Shown: positions 6,413 to 14,300 of the stretch, in pieces
Layout: every line of letters begins with the position of its first letter
How positions within the stretch are numbered: the stretch's first letter is position 1
Assembly (NCBI GenBank): GCA_003445855.1
Contig: DMCG01000253.1
Span: forward strand, 1 to 16,007
Direction: 5' to 3'
Origin: Spartobacteria bacterium
GTDB taxonomy: Bacteria; Verrucomicrobiota; Verrucomicrobiia; Chthoniobacterales; UBA10450
Length of the DNA stretch: 16,007 bases
The notes under the pieces: model-generated
Seen by the model: only the letters and a program-made list of their open reading frames with translations
Databases searched by the model: none
What the model was told of the DNA's origin: nothing
Position numbers and translations under genes: made by a program

Positions 6413-7939
6413 TTATTGACAGCACACCCCGGGGTCGCGCGGGAATTTGGCGTAGGGCAAACGGACGCCGAGGTAAAAGAATTGGTCGGCGCGGATGGCG
6501 TAGGGCGCCAGAAAATTATGCGTGCCGGAAGCAGCCACGATGTCGTCCTGGTCCACGCCGTCCCCACTCACACCGATGGCGCCGATGAGCACACCGTTGC
6601 GATATAGGGGAAATCCGCCGGGAAAAATCGTGACGCCATTGGGCAAACTGGCATTTGGTGGAGGCCCCGCGCTAAGTGGGGATACGCTTTCCTGAAAACC
6701 ATGGTAAGGACCGGGTGGGTTGGCATCGATTCCAGGCGGATAATGGCTCTGGGCGAGGAAACCCACCGTCCGACTGGACATTGCAATCTGGTGAGAGAAA
6801 AGCGGGTAGTAGCTTTTCGAAAAATAAACTGCCGTGCGCCCCTTTTGCACGGCCACGTCCCAACTGAACATGGTCGCTTCACCGGTGCGGAAAGTCCCGA
6901 GCACCGCAGGCCCGACACCGAACACGTTGGGATTGTTTACCACCGAGATAAAGGCCTGCATCTGTGACCCGATGGGAAGCCGGATGGCAGAACGGGTGAT
7001 TCCAACCTCGTACGCGGCATAGTTGATAATGCCTGCAACCTCTGCCGCACTAAGTCGCGCCTGACCGCTGATCGACGTGGTGAGCGGATCGCTCCTGATC
7101 GGTTGGCGAATTTGTCCCGATACTCCGCTGAATGTGGCAAGCGGATATGGATATGGCGTGGGCGGATTTCGAATCGGATAATAAATCGAGGCATTGCCGT
7201 GCAAAACAAACGTGCTGGAAAAAACCGTCGAGGTTGCCGTATAGGGAAGCCTGATGCCGTTGATAAAAACGTTGGTCGCGAGAATGCCTGAGGCCGGCGC
7301 GTAATATCTTTGTCCGGCCAGGGCAACGTCCTCATCCTTGTCGGGACCTGAAATATAGGGAATCGAATAATCGGTACCATCCCCGGTAACCCCGACACCG
7401 CCTACGAGGTGTCCGTATTTGTAGAGCGGCACGCCGCCCGGGGATCCACTCAGGGAAGTGCCGACGATTGGGGAACCGAACGTGCCGGGCGATGAGCTGG
7501 TGTGAACGGAATCCACCTTTTTGAACCGGTTAACATCCGAGAAAGGCAAATTTGAAAATCCAACCCCGACCAGCGGCCCGGGCGCGGTGTTGAGGACGCC
7601 GGGCGGGAAATGCTGTTGGATAATGAAACCGGCGGTGCGCGAAGTGAACGCATTCTGATCGCTGCTCAGAAATGCAGCGGTGCCTGCTTTTGACACGGCG
7701 TTAGCGACTTGAGTGCCTGTCGGCTCGCCGCCGCCAACATTCCAGACACCAATTACATAACCTTCGCGGTCGGTGACGGCAATGACACTCTTCGGTGAAA
7801 CCGTTCCTGCTCGCGTGACTGCCTGATAAATGATCGTTTGGACGTCAAAGGAGCTAAGCGGCACGACCGACGCCATCATTACCCGACAAACCGAACAGAG
7901 TGTCGCGCCCACCAGAATGAACGCAACCCGACATTTCAT
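6413..7939 (-). CDS. Secreted protein with two GlcG/HbpS-like domains
   Basis: 508 aa. A hydrophobic signal peptide covers residues 1-23. Two homologous halves follow: G-G-V-P-L-Y-K-Y-G-H-L-V-G-G-V-G-V-T-G-D-G at 168-188 and G-G-F-P-L-Y-R-N-G-V-L-I-G-A-I-G-V-S-G-D-G, ending V-D-Q-D-D, at 441-466. Each is preceded by an R-T-(A/V)-G-F-x-x-Q-x-H-(F/Y)-P-P-G motif (101-114, 390-403). The GGxPLxxxGxxxGxxGVSG signature is that of GlcG/HbpS (Haem_degrading) proteins, which bind haem or other cofactors and are usually single-domain, about 140-160 aa. The linker (about 250-290) is Pro/Tyr/Thr-rich. A good ribosome site (AGGAACGAGGA) precedes the ATG. The FkbM gene ends 48 nt upstream on the same strand. 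Role unknown; ligand binding in the periplasm or outside is an inference. Confidence 0.78.
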   Translation of the reverse strand: MKCRVAFILVGATLCSVCRVMMASVVPLSSFDVQTIIYQAVTRAGTVSPKSVIAVTDREGYVIGVWNVGGGEPTGTQVANAVSKAGTAAFLSSDQNAFTSRTAGFIIQQHFPPGVLNTAPGPLVGVGFSNLPFSDVNRFKKVDSVHTSSSPGTFGSPIVGTSLSGSPGGVPLYKYGHLVGGVGVTGDGTDYSIPYISGPDKDEDVALAGQRYYAPASGILATNVFINGIRLPYTATSTVFSSTFVLHGNASIYYPIRNPPTPYPYPLATFSGVSGQIRQPIRSDPLTTSISGQARLSAAEVAGIINYAAYEVGITRSAIRLPIGSQMQAFISVVNNPNVFGVGPAVLGTFRTGEATMFSWDVAVQKGRTAVYFSKSYYPLFSHQIAMSSRTVGFLAQSHYPPGIDANPPGPYHGFQESVSPLSAGPPPNASLPNGVTIFPGGFPLYRNGVLIGAIGVSGDGVDQDDIVAASGTHNFLAPYAIRADQFFYLGVRLPYAKFPRDPGVCCQ

Positions 7940-7987
7940 TCCTCGTTCCTATTCGGTCAAACGCCGCGAGTAAAGAAAAAACAGCAG

Positions 7988-8755
7988 TTAAGCGTGCCGT
8001 CCAAACCTGGATAATCGGCCGAAGAGTCGGAGGCGATAACTCTCGATGCGCGCGTGAGCATACGGCAACCATTCGTGTTTAAGCCGAAGCCATGCCTCGC
8101 GGTTCCGTGTCAGAAATACAAAACGGCGGTTTAAAAATAAAACGTCCATATTTGATGGAAACTCGCCTCGAAGGACCAGGAACCCGAGGGAACAAAGCCG
8201 ACCGATGACGCGGCTGGTTTGCAATGAGAGATCGAAATGAAAAACCGGGTCATCGTGAAACTCCACGGTTATTTGCGGTACCGAAGACAAGGTTTCATCC
8301 GACAGGCTGTCGAGCGCTGCGCACTCGGCGCCTTCAATATCAAGTTTGATAAGATCGACAATCGGCAGCGATAGTCTGTCAAACAGGCTGCGCAGAGACA
8401 AACCGGCGATAACAATCTGGTTTGACTCTTTCCCGGAAACCTTCATTTCGGATGAGAGTTTCAGAATCGTGCTCGCCTCAGGATTTTCAGCCAGGTTAAG
8501 GAACACTTCCTTATCCTCATCCGTGACCGCGCAGTTCAAGCGCGTAAACGGCTCTTCGCTTGGCAGAACCGCGTAGAGCTCCGGATTTGCTTCAGCGAGA
8601 ATGAACTTTCCACGTATCCGCGCCGAAAGGATTTTTGAAAAAGCTCCTTTGTGCGCGCCGAGATCAAGGATCGTTGCGTCGTCGTGCAAAAGGCTTGTGC
8701 AGACCAAATGGCCGCGGATTCTTTCTATTCGGACAGGTGTCCTTTCCTTAGACAT
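7988..8755 (-). CDS. FkbM family SAM-dependent methyltransferase
   Basis: 255 aa. Class I methyltransferase fold with SAM motif I D-L-G-A-H-K-G-A-F-S (31-40), the acidic end of strand 2 in A-E-A-N-P (54-58), and the FkbM signature L-I-K-L-D-I-E-G-A-E (135-144) followed by a V-E-F-H-D segment (164-168). FkbM enzymes O-methylate hydroxyls of polyketides, glycans and lipopolysaccharide-like molecules; acceptor unknown. The C-terminal 40 residues are Arg/Leu-rich and amphipathic. The gene is divergent from the porin-like gene (117-nt gap) and lies upstream of the tandem GlcG-like gene. The I-V-D-L codons at 8351-8362 are an exact copy of the 12-mer on the opposite strand. No convincing Shine-Dalgarno sequence is seen before the ATG. 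Confidence 0.87.
   Translation of the reverse strand: MSKERTPVRIERIRGHLVCTSLLHDDATILDLGAHKGAFSKILSARIRGKFILAEANPELYAVLPSEEPFTRLNCAVTDEDKEVFLNLAENPEASTILKLSSEMKVSGKESNQIVIAGLSLRSLFDRLSLPIVDLIKLDIEGAECAALDSLSDETLSSVPQITVEFHDDPVFHFDLSLQTSRVIGRLCSLGFLVLRGEFPSNMDVLFLNRRFVFLTRNREAWLRLKHEWLPYAHARIESYRLRLFGRLSRFGRHA
8351..8362 (+). repeat. 12-mer AAGATCGACAAT, exact copy
   Basis: Antisense inside the FkbM methyltransferase gene, read by the gene as I-V-D-L just before its K-L-D-I-E-G signature. Confidence 0.9.
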
Positions 8756-8872
8756 AGTCGGCGCCGAGCGGTGAGCTGAACCTGCAATTGAGAAGTTGTC
8801 CTGCCAAGTTAGCGCACTGTCCAGCAGCGCTCACGCCTTGAGCTTGCAAACAAGGAGCGCATTCAGGCATTC

Positions 8873-10918
8873 TTGCCTGCCATGCGCTGGTCAGCTCCGT
8901 TGTTTACCGGCGCGATTGTGCGCCCAGCCGTCGCGATATTTCTTTTTTGCTGGATCGACATCGCGACTGCTCGCGGTCAGGCGGTTGAAATTAAACCGCC
9001 GCCGCCTGTGCTCGCGCTGCAATGCGATTTGATTTTCGCCAACACGGTTCTCCTTGCCCAGAACGATCAATTTAACCCTGATCCAGGCGCGCCGCAGCAA
9101 GTCGAGCCACAAGCGCCGCCCGAGCTTTTCCCGCCGATCCTGCCGCAGCTTCCGGAATATGGTCGGGAGGCGCTCCCGCGCTCGCTCCAGTTGCCACGCA
9201 AAGGCGTGCGCGAAGTCGTTCCGCGCCGGCGCAAATTGGAGTACGAAACTTATCCGCAATCGGAGCAAGGCGAAGGCTTGCTGCCGAACTCAGAACCGGT
9301 GCCGAATCGGTGGTTCATTGGATTCGGCCGCTGGAAACGCTACGCCGATCCGTCAACGGAGACGACCTACCAATCCGATCTGCATCTGTGGCATCCGTAT
9401 TTGCAGAGCAAACTCAAAGGCGACGCGCCCATTATCGGCCAGGACATTTTCCTCAACCTCACGGTTGAAGATTTCTTCCAAGTCGAACCGCGCAAACTTC
9501 CCACGCCAAGCGGTGTGAGCACAGACCGGCCGAACAGCTCGGAATTCTTCGGACTGAGCGACCAATTGTTTTACTCGAACGATTTCTCCATCGGTGTCGA
9601 TCTTTTTAAAGGCGAGACCGCCTTCAAACCGGTCGATTGGGCGGTGCGTTTGCTTGGCGTTTACAATCACAACTACATCGATGTGGAGGAGAGAAACGTC
9701 GTCAATCCCAATCCGCAAAACGGAACGACGCGAGAAAAAGAATTCTATTCGCTCCAGGAAGCGTTCGCGGAAATTCACCTGCGCGATTTGTCGAACAATT
9801 ACGATTTCATTTCGGCGCGCGCCGGCATTCAGCCGTTCGTGAGCGATTTCCGCGGTTTCATTTTCAACGACACCAATCTCGGTGTGCGCATCTTCGGCAA
9901 TTACGATAACAACCGCTGGCAATACAACATTGCCGGCTTCGACATGCTCGAGAAGGACACCTATTCCGACCTGAACGAATTCAAACGGCGCGACCAGCAA
10001 ATCTACGTCGCGAATATTTTCCGGCAGGATTTGATCTGGAAAGGTTACACCGGCGAACTCAGTTTCCTCTCTAACTTCGACAACACCAGCCGCCATTTCG
10101 ACAAAAATGGTTTCATCACCCGCCCGGCACCCATCGGCACCGTGGCAGATCATTATGTCCAAGCCTATTATCTCGGCTGGGCTGGCGATGGACACATCGG
10201 CTGGCTCAACATTGACCACGCGTTTTACCAAGTTCTCGGCGAAGACGGCTTAAACGGGATCGCCGGACAACGCGTGGACATCAATGCGCAAATGGCCGCG
10301 TTGGAATTGTCGGTCGACAAAAACTGGATGCGACACAAGTTGTCGATCTTTTATGCGAGCGGCGATCACGATCCGGTCGATTCGCACGCGACCGGTTTCG
10401 ACACGGTATTTGATCGGCCGTTTTTCATCGGCGGGCCCTTCAGCTTTTTTTCGCATCAAGGCTTCAATCTCGCCGGCACATCGGTAAACTTTAAGCAGCG
10501 CGACAGTCTCGTGGTCGATTTCCGCGCGAGCAAATCGGAAGGCCAATCCAACTTCGTCAATCCCGGCGCATTCATCGTCGGGTACGGTCTCGACGCCGAC
10601 ATCACGCCAAAGCTGAAAGGCTTCGTGAATGTGAACTACATCCGGACGATCGACACCGCCACGACCGAGCTGGTCCTGTTCACCAATCGCGCGAGCAACG
10701 ATTTTGCGCTCGATTGCAGCGCCGGATTTGAATGGCGACCGCTGCTCACCGAAAACATCATCGTCACGGCCGGCGCCGGTTTTCTCATCCCGCGCCGGGG
10801 TTACAAAGATATTTATCGCACGAACACGGAACCGGTCTTCGGTTATCCAAGCCCGTCGCCGGGGCACGTCGATCCATTTCTTTACAGCGCGATCGTGACG
10901 TTGACGCTCACTTATTAA
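8873..10918 (+). CDS. Large outer-membrane beta-barrel, porin-like
   Basis: 681 aa from the TTG at 8873, or 678 aa from the ATG at 8882. An AAGGAG at 8852-8857 lies 15 nt before the TTG and 24 nt before the ATG, so the start is undecided. A signal peptide is seen (hydrophobic AVAIFLFCW region, cleavage near residue 37). A Pro-rich, Gln-rich segment (about 41-110) is followed by long runs of alternating strands with aromatic girdle residues and acidic turns, ending Y-S-A-I-V-T-L-T-L-T-Y with a C-terminal aromatic residue. No CxxCH motif is present. The size is close to that of MtrB/PioB-type barrels (about 700 aa), but I see no recognisable family motif. It is the first gene of the plus-strand block that leads to the decaheme cytochrome. 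It could be the porin partner of that cytochrome, or an ordinary uptake porin. Confidence 0.72.
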   Translation: MPAMRWSAPLFTGAIVRPAVAIFLFCWIDIATARGQAVEIKPPPPVLALQCDLIFANTVLLAQNDQFNPDPGAPQQVEPQAPPELFPPILPQLPEYGREALPRSLQLPRKGVREVVPRRRKLEYETYPQSEQGEGLLPNSEPVPNRWFIGFGRWKRYADPSTETTYQSDLHLWHPYLQSKLKGDAPIIGQDIFLNLTVEDFFQVEPRKLPTPSGVSTDRPNSSEFFGLSDQLFYSNDFSIGVDLFKGETAFKPVDWAVRLLGVYNHNYIDVEERNVVNPNPQNGTTREKEFYSLQEAFAEIHLRDLSNNYDFISARAGIQPFVSDFRGFIFNDTNLGVRIFGNYDNNRWQYNIAGFDMLEKDTYSDLNEFKRRDQQIYVANIFRQDLIWKGYTGELSFLSNFDNTSRHFDKNGFITRPAPIGTVADHYVQAYYLGWAGDGHIGWLNIDHAFYQVLGEDGLNGIAGQRVDINAQMAALELSVDKNWMRHKLSIFYASGDHDPVDSHATGFDTVFDRPFFIGGPFSFFSHQGFNLAGTSVNFKQRDSLVVDFRASKSEGQSNFVNPGAFIVGYGLDADITPKLKGFVNVNYIRTIDTATTELVLFTNRASNDFALDCSAGFEWRPLLTENIIVTAGAGFLIPRRGYKDIYRTNTEPVFGYPSPSPGHVDPFLYSAIVTLTLTY

Positions 10919-11386
10919 ATGCGAAAGAAAACGCCCAACGCTCAACGCCGAACACCCAATATCGAATGGGAGACACGCGGACTTCGAGTTACCGAGTCAG
11001 CAAATTCCGAATACGGTGCGAGCAAGAATCGGAAGTATGATCTTGAAGACAGACTGCTTGAATTCGCAGTGACTGTCGTTGAACTCACCGAATCCTTGCC
11101 GAACACGAGAGCTGGAAATCACATTGCGGGGCAGCTCTTGCGTTGCGGAACATCACCTCTTTCCAATCACGGTGAGGTTGAGGCAGCGGAGTCACATAAG
11201 GATTTTCTCCACAAGTTACGAATTTGCTTAAAAGAGCTGCGTGAAACGAAGCGTTGGTTGCGCCTCGTCGGTCGATTGAAAAAGTTGGGGCAGCCCGCAA
11301 ATCTGACCGCTTGCCTCACGGAGATCGAAGAGCTTATCCGGATTTTCGCAGCCCGCGTTCGCACAGCAGAAAAAAACGCAAAATGA
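10919..11386 (+). CDS. Four-helix bundle protein, S23 / 23S rRNA intervening-sequence family
   Basis: 155 aa, cytoplasmic. The core (about 40-150) has the family pattern: R-K-Y-D-L-E-D-R-L-L-E-F-A, T-R-A-G-N-H-I-A-G-Q-L-L-R-C-G-T-S, then E-A-A-E-S-H-K-D-F-L-H-K-L-R-I-C-L-K-E-L-R-E-T and a last helix. Such proteins are found inside 23S rRNA intervening sequences, near diversity-generating retroelements (Avd-like) and, often, alone among short repeats; the role of the free-standing ones is unknown. The ATG directly follows the porin stop (TAA), and residues 2-16 are simply the translated 7-bp array, so the ancestral protein probably began near residue 35. Its stop TGA overlaps the cytochrome ATG (ATGA at 11383-11386), giving translational coupling. 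Inverted arrays on both sides suggest a mobile cassette. Confidence 0.85.
   Translation: MRKKTPNAQRRTPNIEWETRGLRVTESANSEYGASKNRKYDLEDRLLEFAVTVVELTESLPNTRAGNHIAGQLLRCGTSPLSNHGEVEAAESHKDFLHKLRICLKELRETKRWLRLVGRLKKLGQPANLTACLTEIEELIRIFAARVRTAEKNAK
10936..10970 (+). repeat. 7-bp tandem array, copy 2
   Basis: Five heptads CAACGCT, CAACGCC, GAACACC, CAATATC, GAATGGG, preceded by the same GAAAGAAAACG leader as copy 1. The copy sits in the 5' end of the four-helix gene and is translated as N-A-Q-R-R-T-P-N-I-E. Its inverted partner is copy 3 on the other side of that gene. Confidence 0.85.
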
Positions 11387-14300
11387 GGGCGCGATTCTCC
11401 GAGTTCGACGTTGGACGTTCGGCGTTGGATGTTCGGCGTTTCTTTTTTGTCTCCGGCATTCAGCGTTGGACGTTGAGCGTTGAATGTTTTCTGCTCGTTC
11501 TTCTTAGCATCTCCAGCTCAGCAATTGCGCAAGAAGTCGCCACCTCCGGCTACGGCCCGCCGACTTCCGTTCCCGTTACAAGATCGACAATGGAGCCGGC
11601 GGGAGTCGAGCGACATAGACGGGAAGGCAGCGAGTCAATCGCACGTGCGGCTTTGCCGCCGCGAAATTGGATCGATCAAACGCAAGCCGAAGCCGACGCA
11701 AAAAGCATCGGCTGTTTGCAATGTCATCAAGGCGTCGAGCCCATGCACAAAGCCGAGCAGGTCGTGCTCGGCTGCACCGATTGCCACGGCGGCAACCCAG
11801 CGCGCGGCCTAACGAAAGACCAGGCGCACGTTTTGCCGCGCAACAAAGAGTTTTGGAAAACGTCCGCCAAACCGCCGAACTCAAACGCCTGGCTCAATCA
11901 CGAGTCGCCGGAATTCATCCGTTTCCTCAATCCCGGCGATTTGCGCGTCGCGCAGCAGGCCTGCGGCCTTTGTCACGGCGAGATCATCCGCAATGTCGAC
12001 CACAGCATGATGAACCACGGTGCGATGCTTTGGGGCGCTGCTCTATATAATAATGGCGCTTATCCGGAAAAGAATTACCGCTTCGGCCAGGCCTACGGCG
12101 GGGACGGCGCGCCGCTCAAGCTCGTTAACTACACGCCGGTCACGGCAGAAGACACGAAACTGCACGGGATTCTGCCGTTCATCGAACCGTTGCCGCGCTT
12201 CAATTTAAGCAATCCCGGAAACATTTTGCGCATTTTCGAAAAGGGCGGTGAAAGACAATTGCAGCTTGGACTTCCGACGAGCGCGGAACCAAACGGCCGG
12301 CCGCGCAATCGTTTGTCCGAGCGCGGGCTCGGCACGCTCAATCGCACCGATCCGGTTTTTCTCGGTTTACAAAAAACGAGATTACACGATCCGCTTCTAG
12401 GATTTTTCGGATCGAACGATCATCCGGGCGATTATCGATCGAGCGGTTGCTCGGCTTGTCACGTGGTTTACGCAAACGATCGCTCGCCGACAAATTCCGG
12501 CTGGTGGAGCAAATACGGCCACCAAGGTTTGAGTTTCACGGCCGATGAATCGATTCCGAAAGCCGAGCGCGGTCATCCCATCCTGCACCAGTTCACGCGC
12601 TCGATTCCCTCGAGCCAATGCATGAATTGCCACATGCACCAAGGGAACCTCTTCGTGAATCCGTACCTCGGTTACACCTGGTGGGACCAGGAAACCGATG
12701 GCGAGTTGATGTATCCGCCGGAACAGCGCAACCCCACCGACGACGAGCTAGTAAGATCGACAATGATCAACCCCGAAGCCGCGGCCGCGCGCGGTTTATG
12801 GGGCGACAAAGATTTTCTCGACCACGTCGCGGAATTGAATCCGCAACTGAAGCACACGCAGTTCGCCGATTATCACGGACATGGCTGGGTTTTTCGCGCC
12901 GTTTTCAAACACGATCGCAAAGGCAACCTGCTCGATCTCGACGACAACAAGATCGACAATGAGGATCCGCACAAATTTTCAAAAGCGGTGCATCTGAAAG
13001 ACGTGCATCTCGCGCACGGCATGCAATGCGCCGATTGTCATTTCAATGTCGATGTGCACGGCAACGGTATGCTTTACGGAGAGCCGCGCAACGCCACGAC
13101 AATCAATTGCATCGATTGTCATGGCGCGATCGACCAACGCCCAACACTCGTCACTTCCGGCAACGCGGGGCAAATCGACTTGCTCAACACGAGCAACACG
13201 CCGTTTGGTCCGCGGTTCACTTGGGAAGGCGACAAACTTTGGCAGCAATCAACGATGTCGCCGGACGTGCGCTGGGAAATTCCACAAACGATCGACACCA
13301 TCGATCCGCTTTCGCCGCACTACAATCCGAAGTCCGCCTATGCGAAAACGCTCCGGCGCGATGGAACGACATGGGGCGGCATTTTGCCGACGACACCCAA
13401 CGACCGTCGCGTCAAACTTGCGCACGACAACAGCGCGATGGATTGCCAGATCTGTCACACGTCGTGGGCGACGAGTTGTTTTGGTTGCCATTTACCGATG
13501 AAAGCAAACCAGCGCGTCCCGCAAAATAAATTCGAAGGCGTGACCGATCGGAATTTCACAACTTACAATCCGCAAGTCGTGCGGGACGACGTCTTCATGC
13601 TCGGTATCGACGGCACGGTGAAGAAAAACCGCATGGCGGTGATTCGATCCTCGAGCGCAGTCGTGGTCAGTTCGCAAAACGCAAATCGCGAGTGGGTTTA
13701 CTCGCAGCAGCAAACTTTTTCGGCGGAAGGTTACAGCGGCCAGGCGTTCAATCCGCATTTTCCGCACACCACCAGCAGCGCCGGCACGACAAAAAATTGC
13801 ACCGACTGCCATTTGGCGAAGGACAACGATAACAATGCGTGGATGACGCAATTGTTAGGCTTCGGCACCGGCACGGTGAATTTCTTCGGCCGCTACGCCT
13901 ACGTCGGCGAAGGGCGCGAAGGATTTCACGCTGTCGTTTGGACTGAACCGGACGAACCGCAAGCCGTGATCGGCAGCCATCTGCACAAGATCGCTTACCC
14001 GGCGAACTACCAGAGACATGTCGATCTTGGGTCCGAATTGCAGGAAGCGTACGAACATTCCGGCAAAGAAATCCAAGACAGCGTTTTACGCGGCGAGTAT
14101 CTCTACACCGCGAACGGTCCCGGTGGTTTCGAAGCCTTCGACGTCGCGAACGTCGATCAAAAAGGATTTTCCGAGCGCATTGTGACCTCGCCGGTTTCGC
14201 CGCTTGGTCAGCGGACCTATGTCCACACGCCGTACGCAACTTCAATTGCTTTGCCGAGCACGCTCGCGCTTGATCCGTCACGGCAACACATTCCTGAAAA

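Noticed and set aside
9353..10231. 292-aa minus-strand open frame
   Set aside because: Complement of the porin-like gene, which has the better protein features (signal peptide, strand pattern, aromatic C-terminus).
11254..11382. N-terminal extension of the cytochrome frame
   Set aside because: Overlaps the four-helix gene in another frame and would put more than 70 charged residues before the signal peptide core.
10919..11386. Intervening sequence inside a 23S rRNA gene
   Set aside because: The protein is of the S23 family, but the flanking DNA is protein-coding and contains no rRNA sequence.
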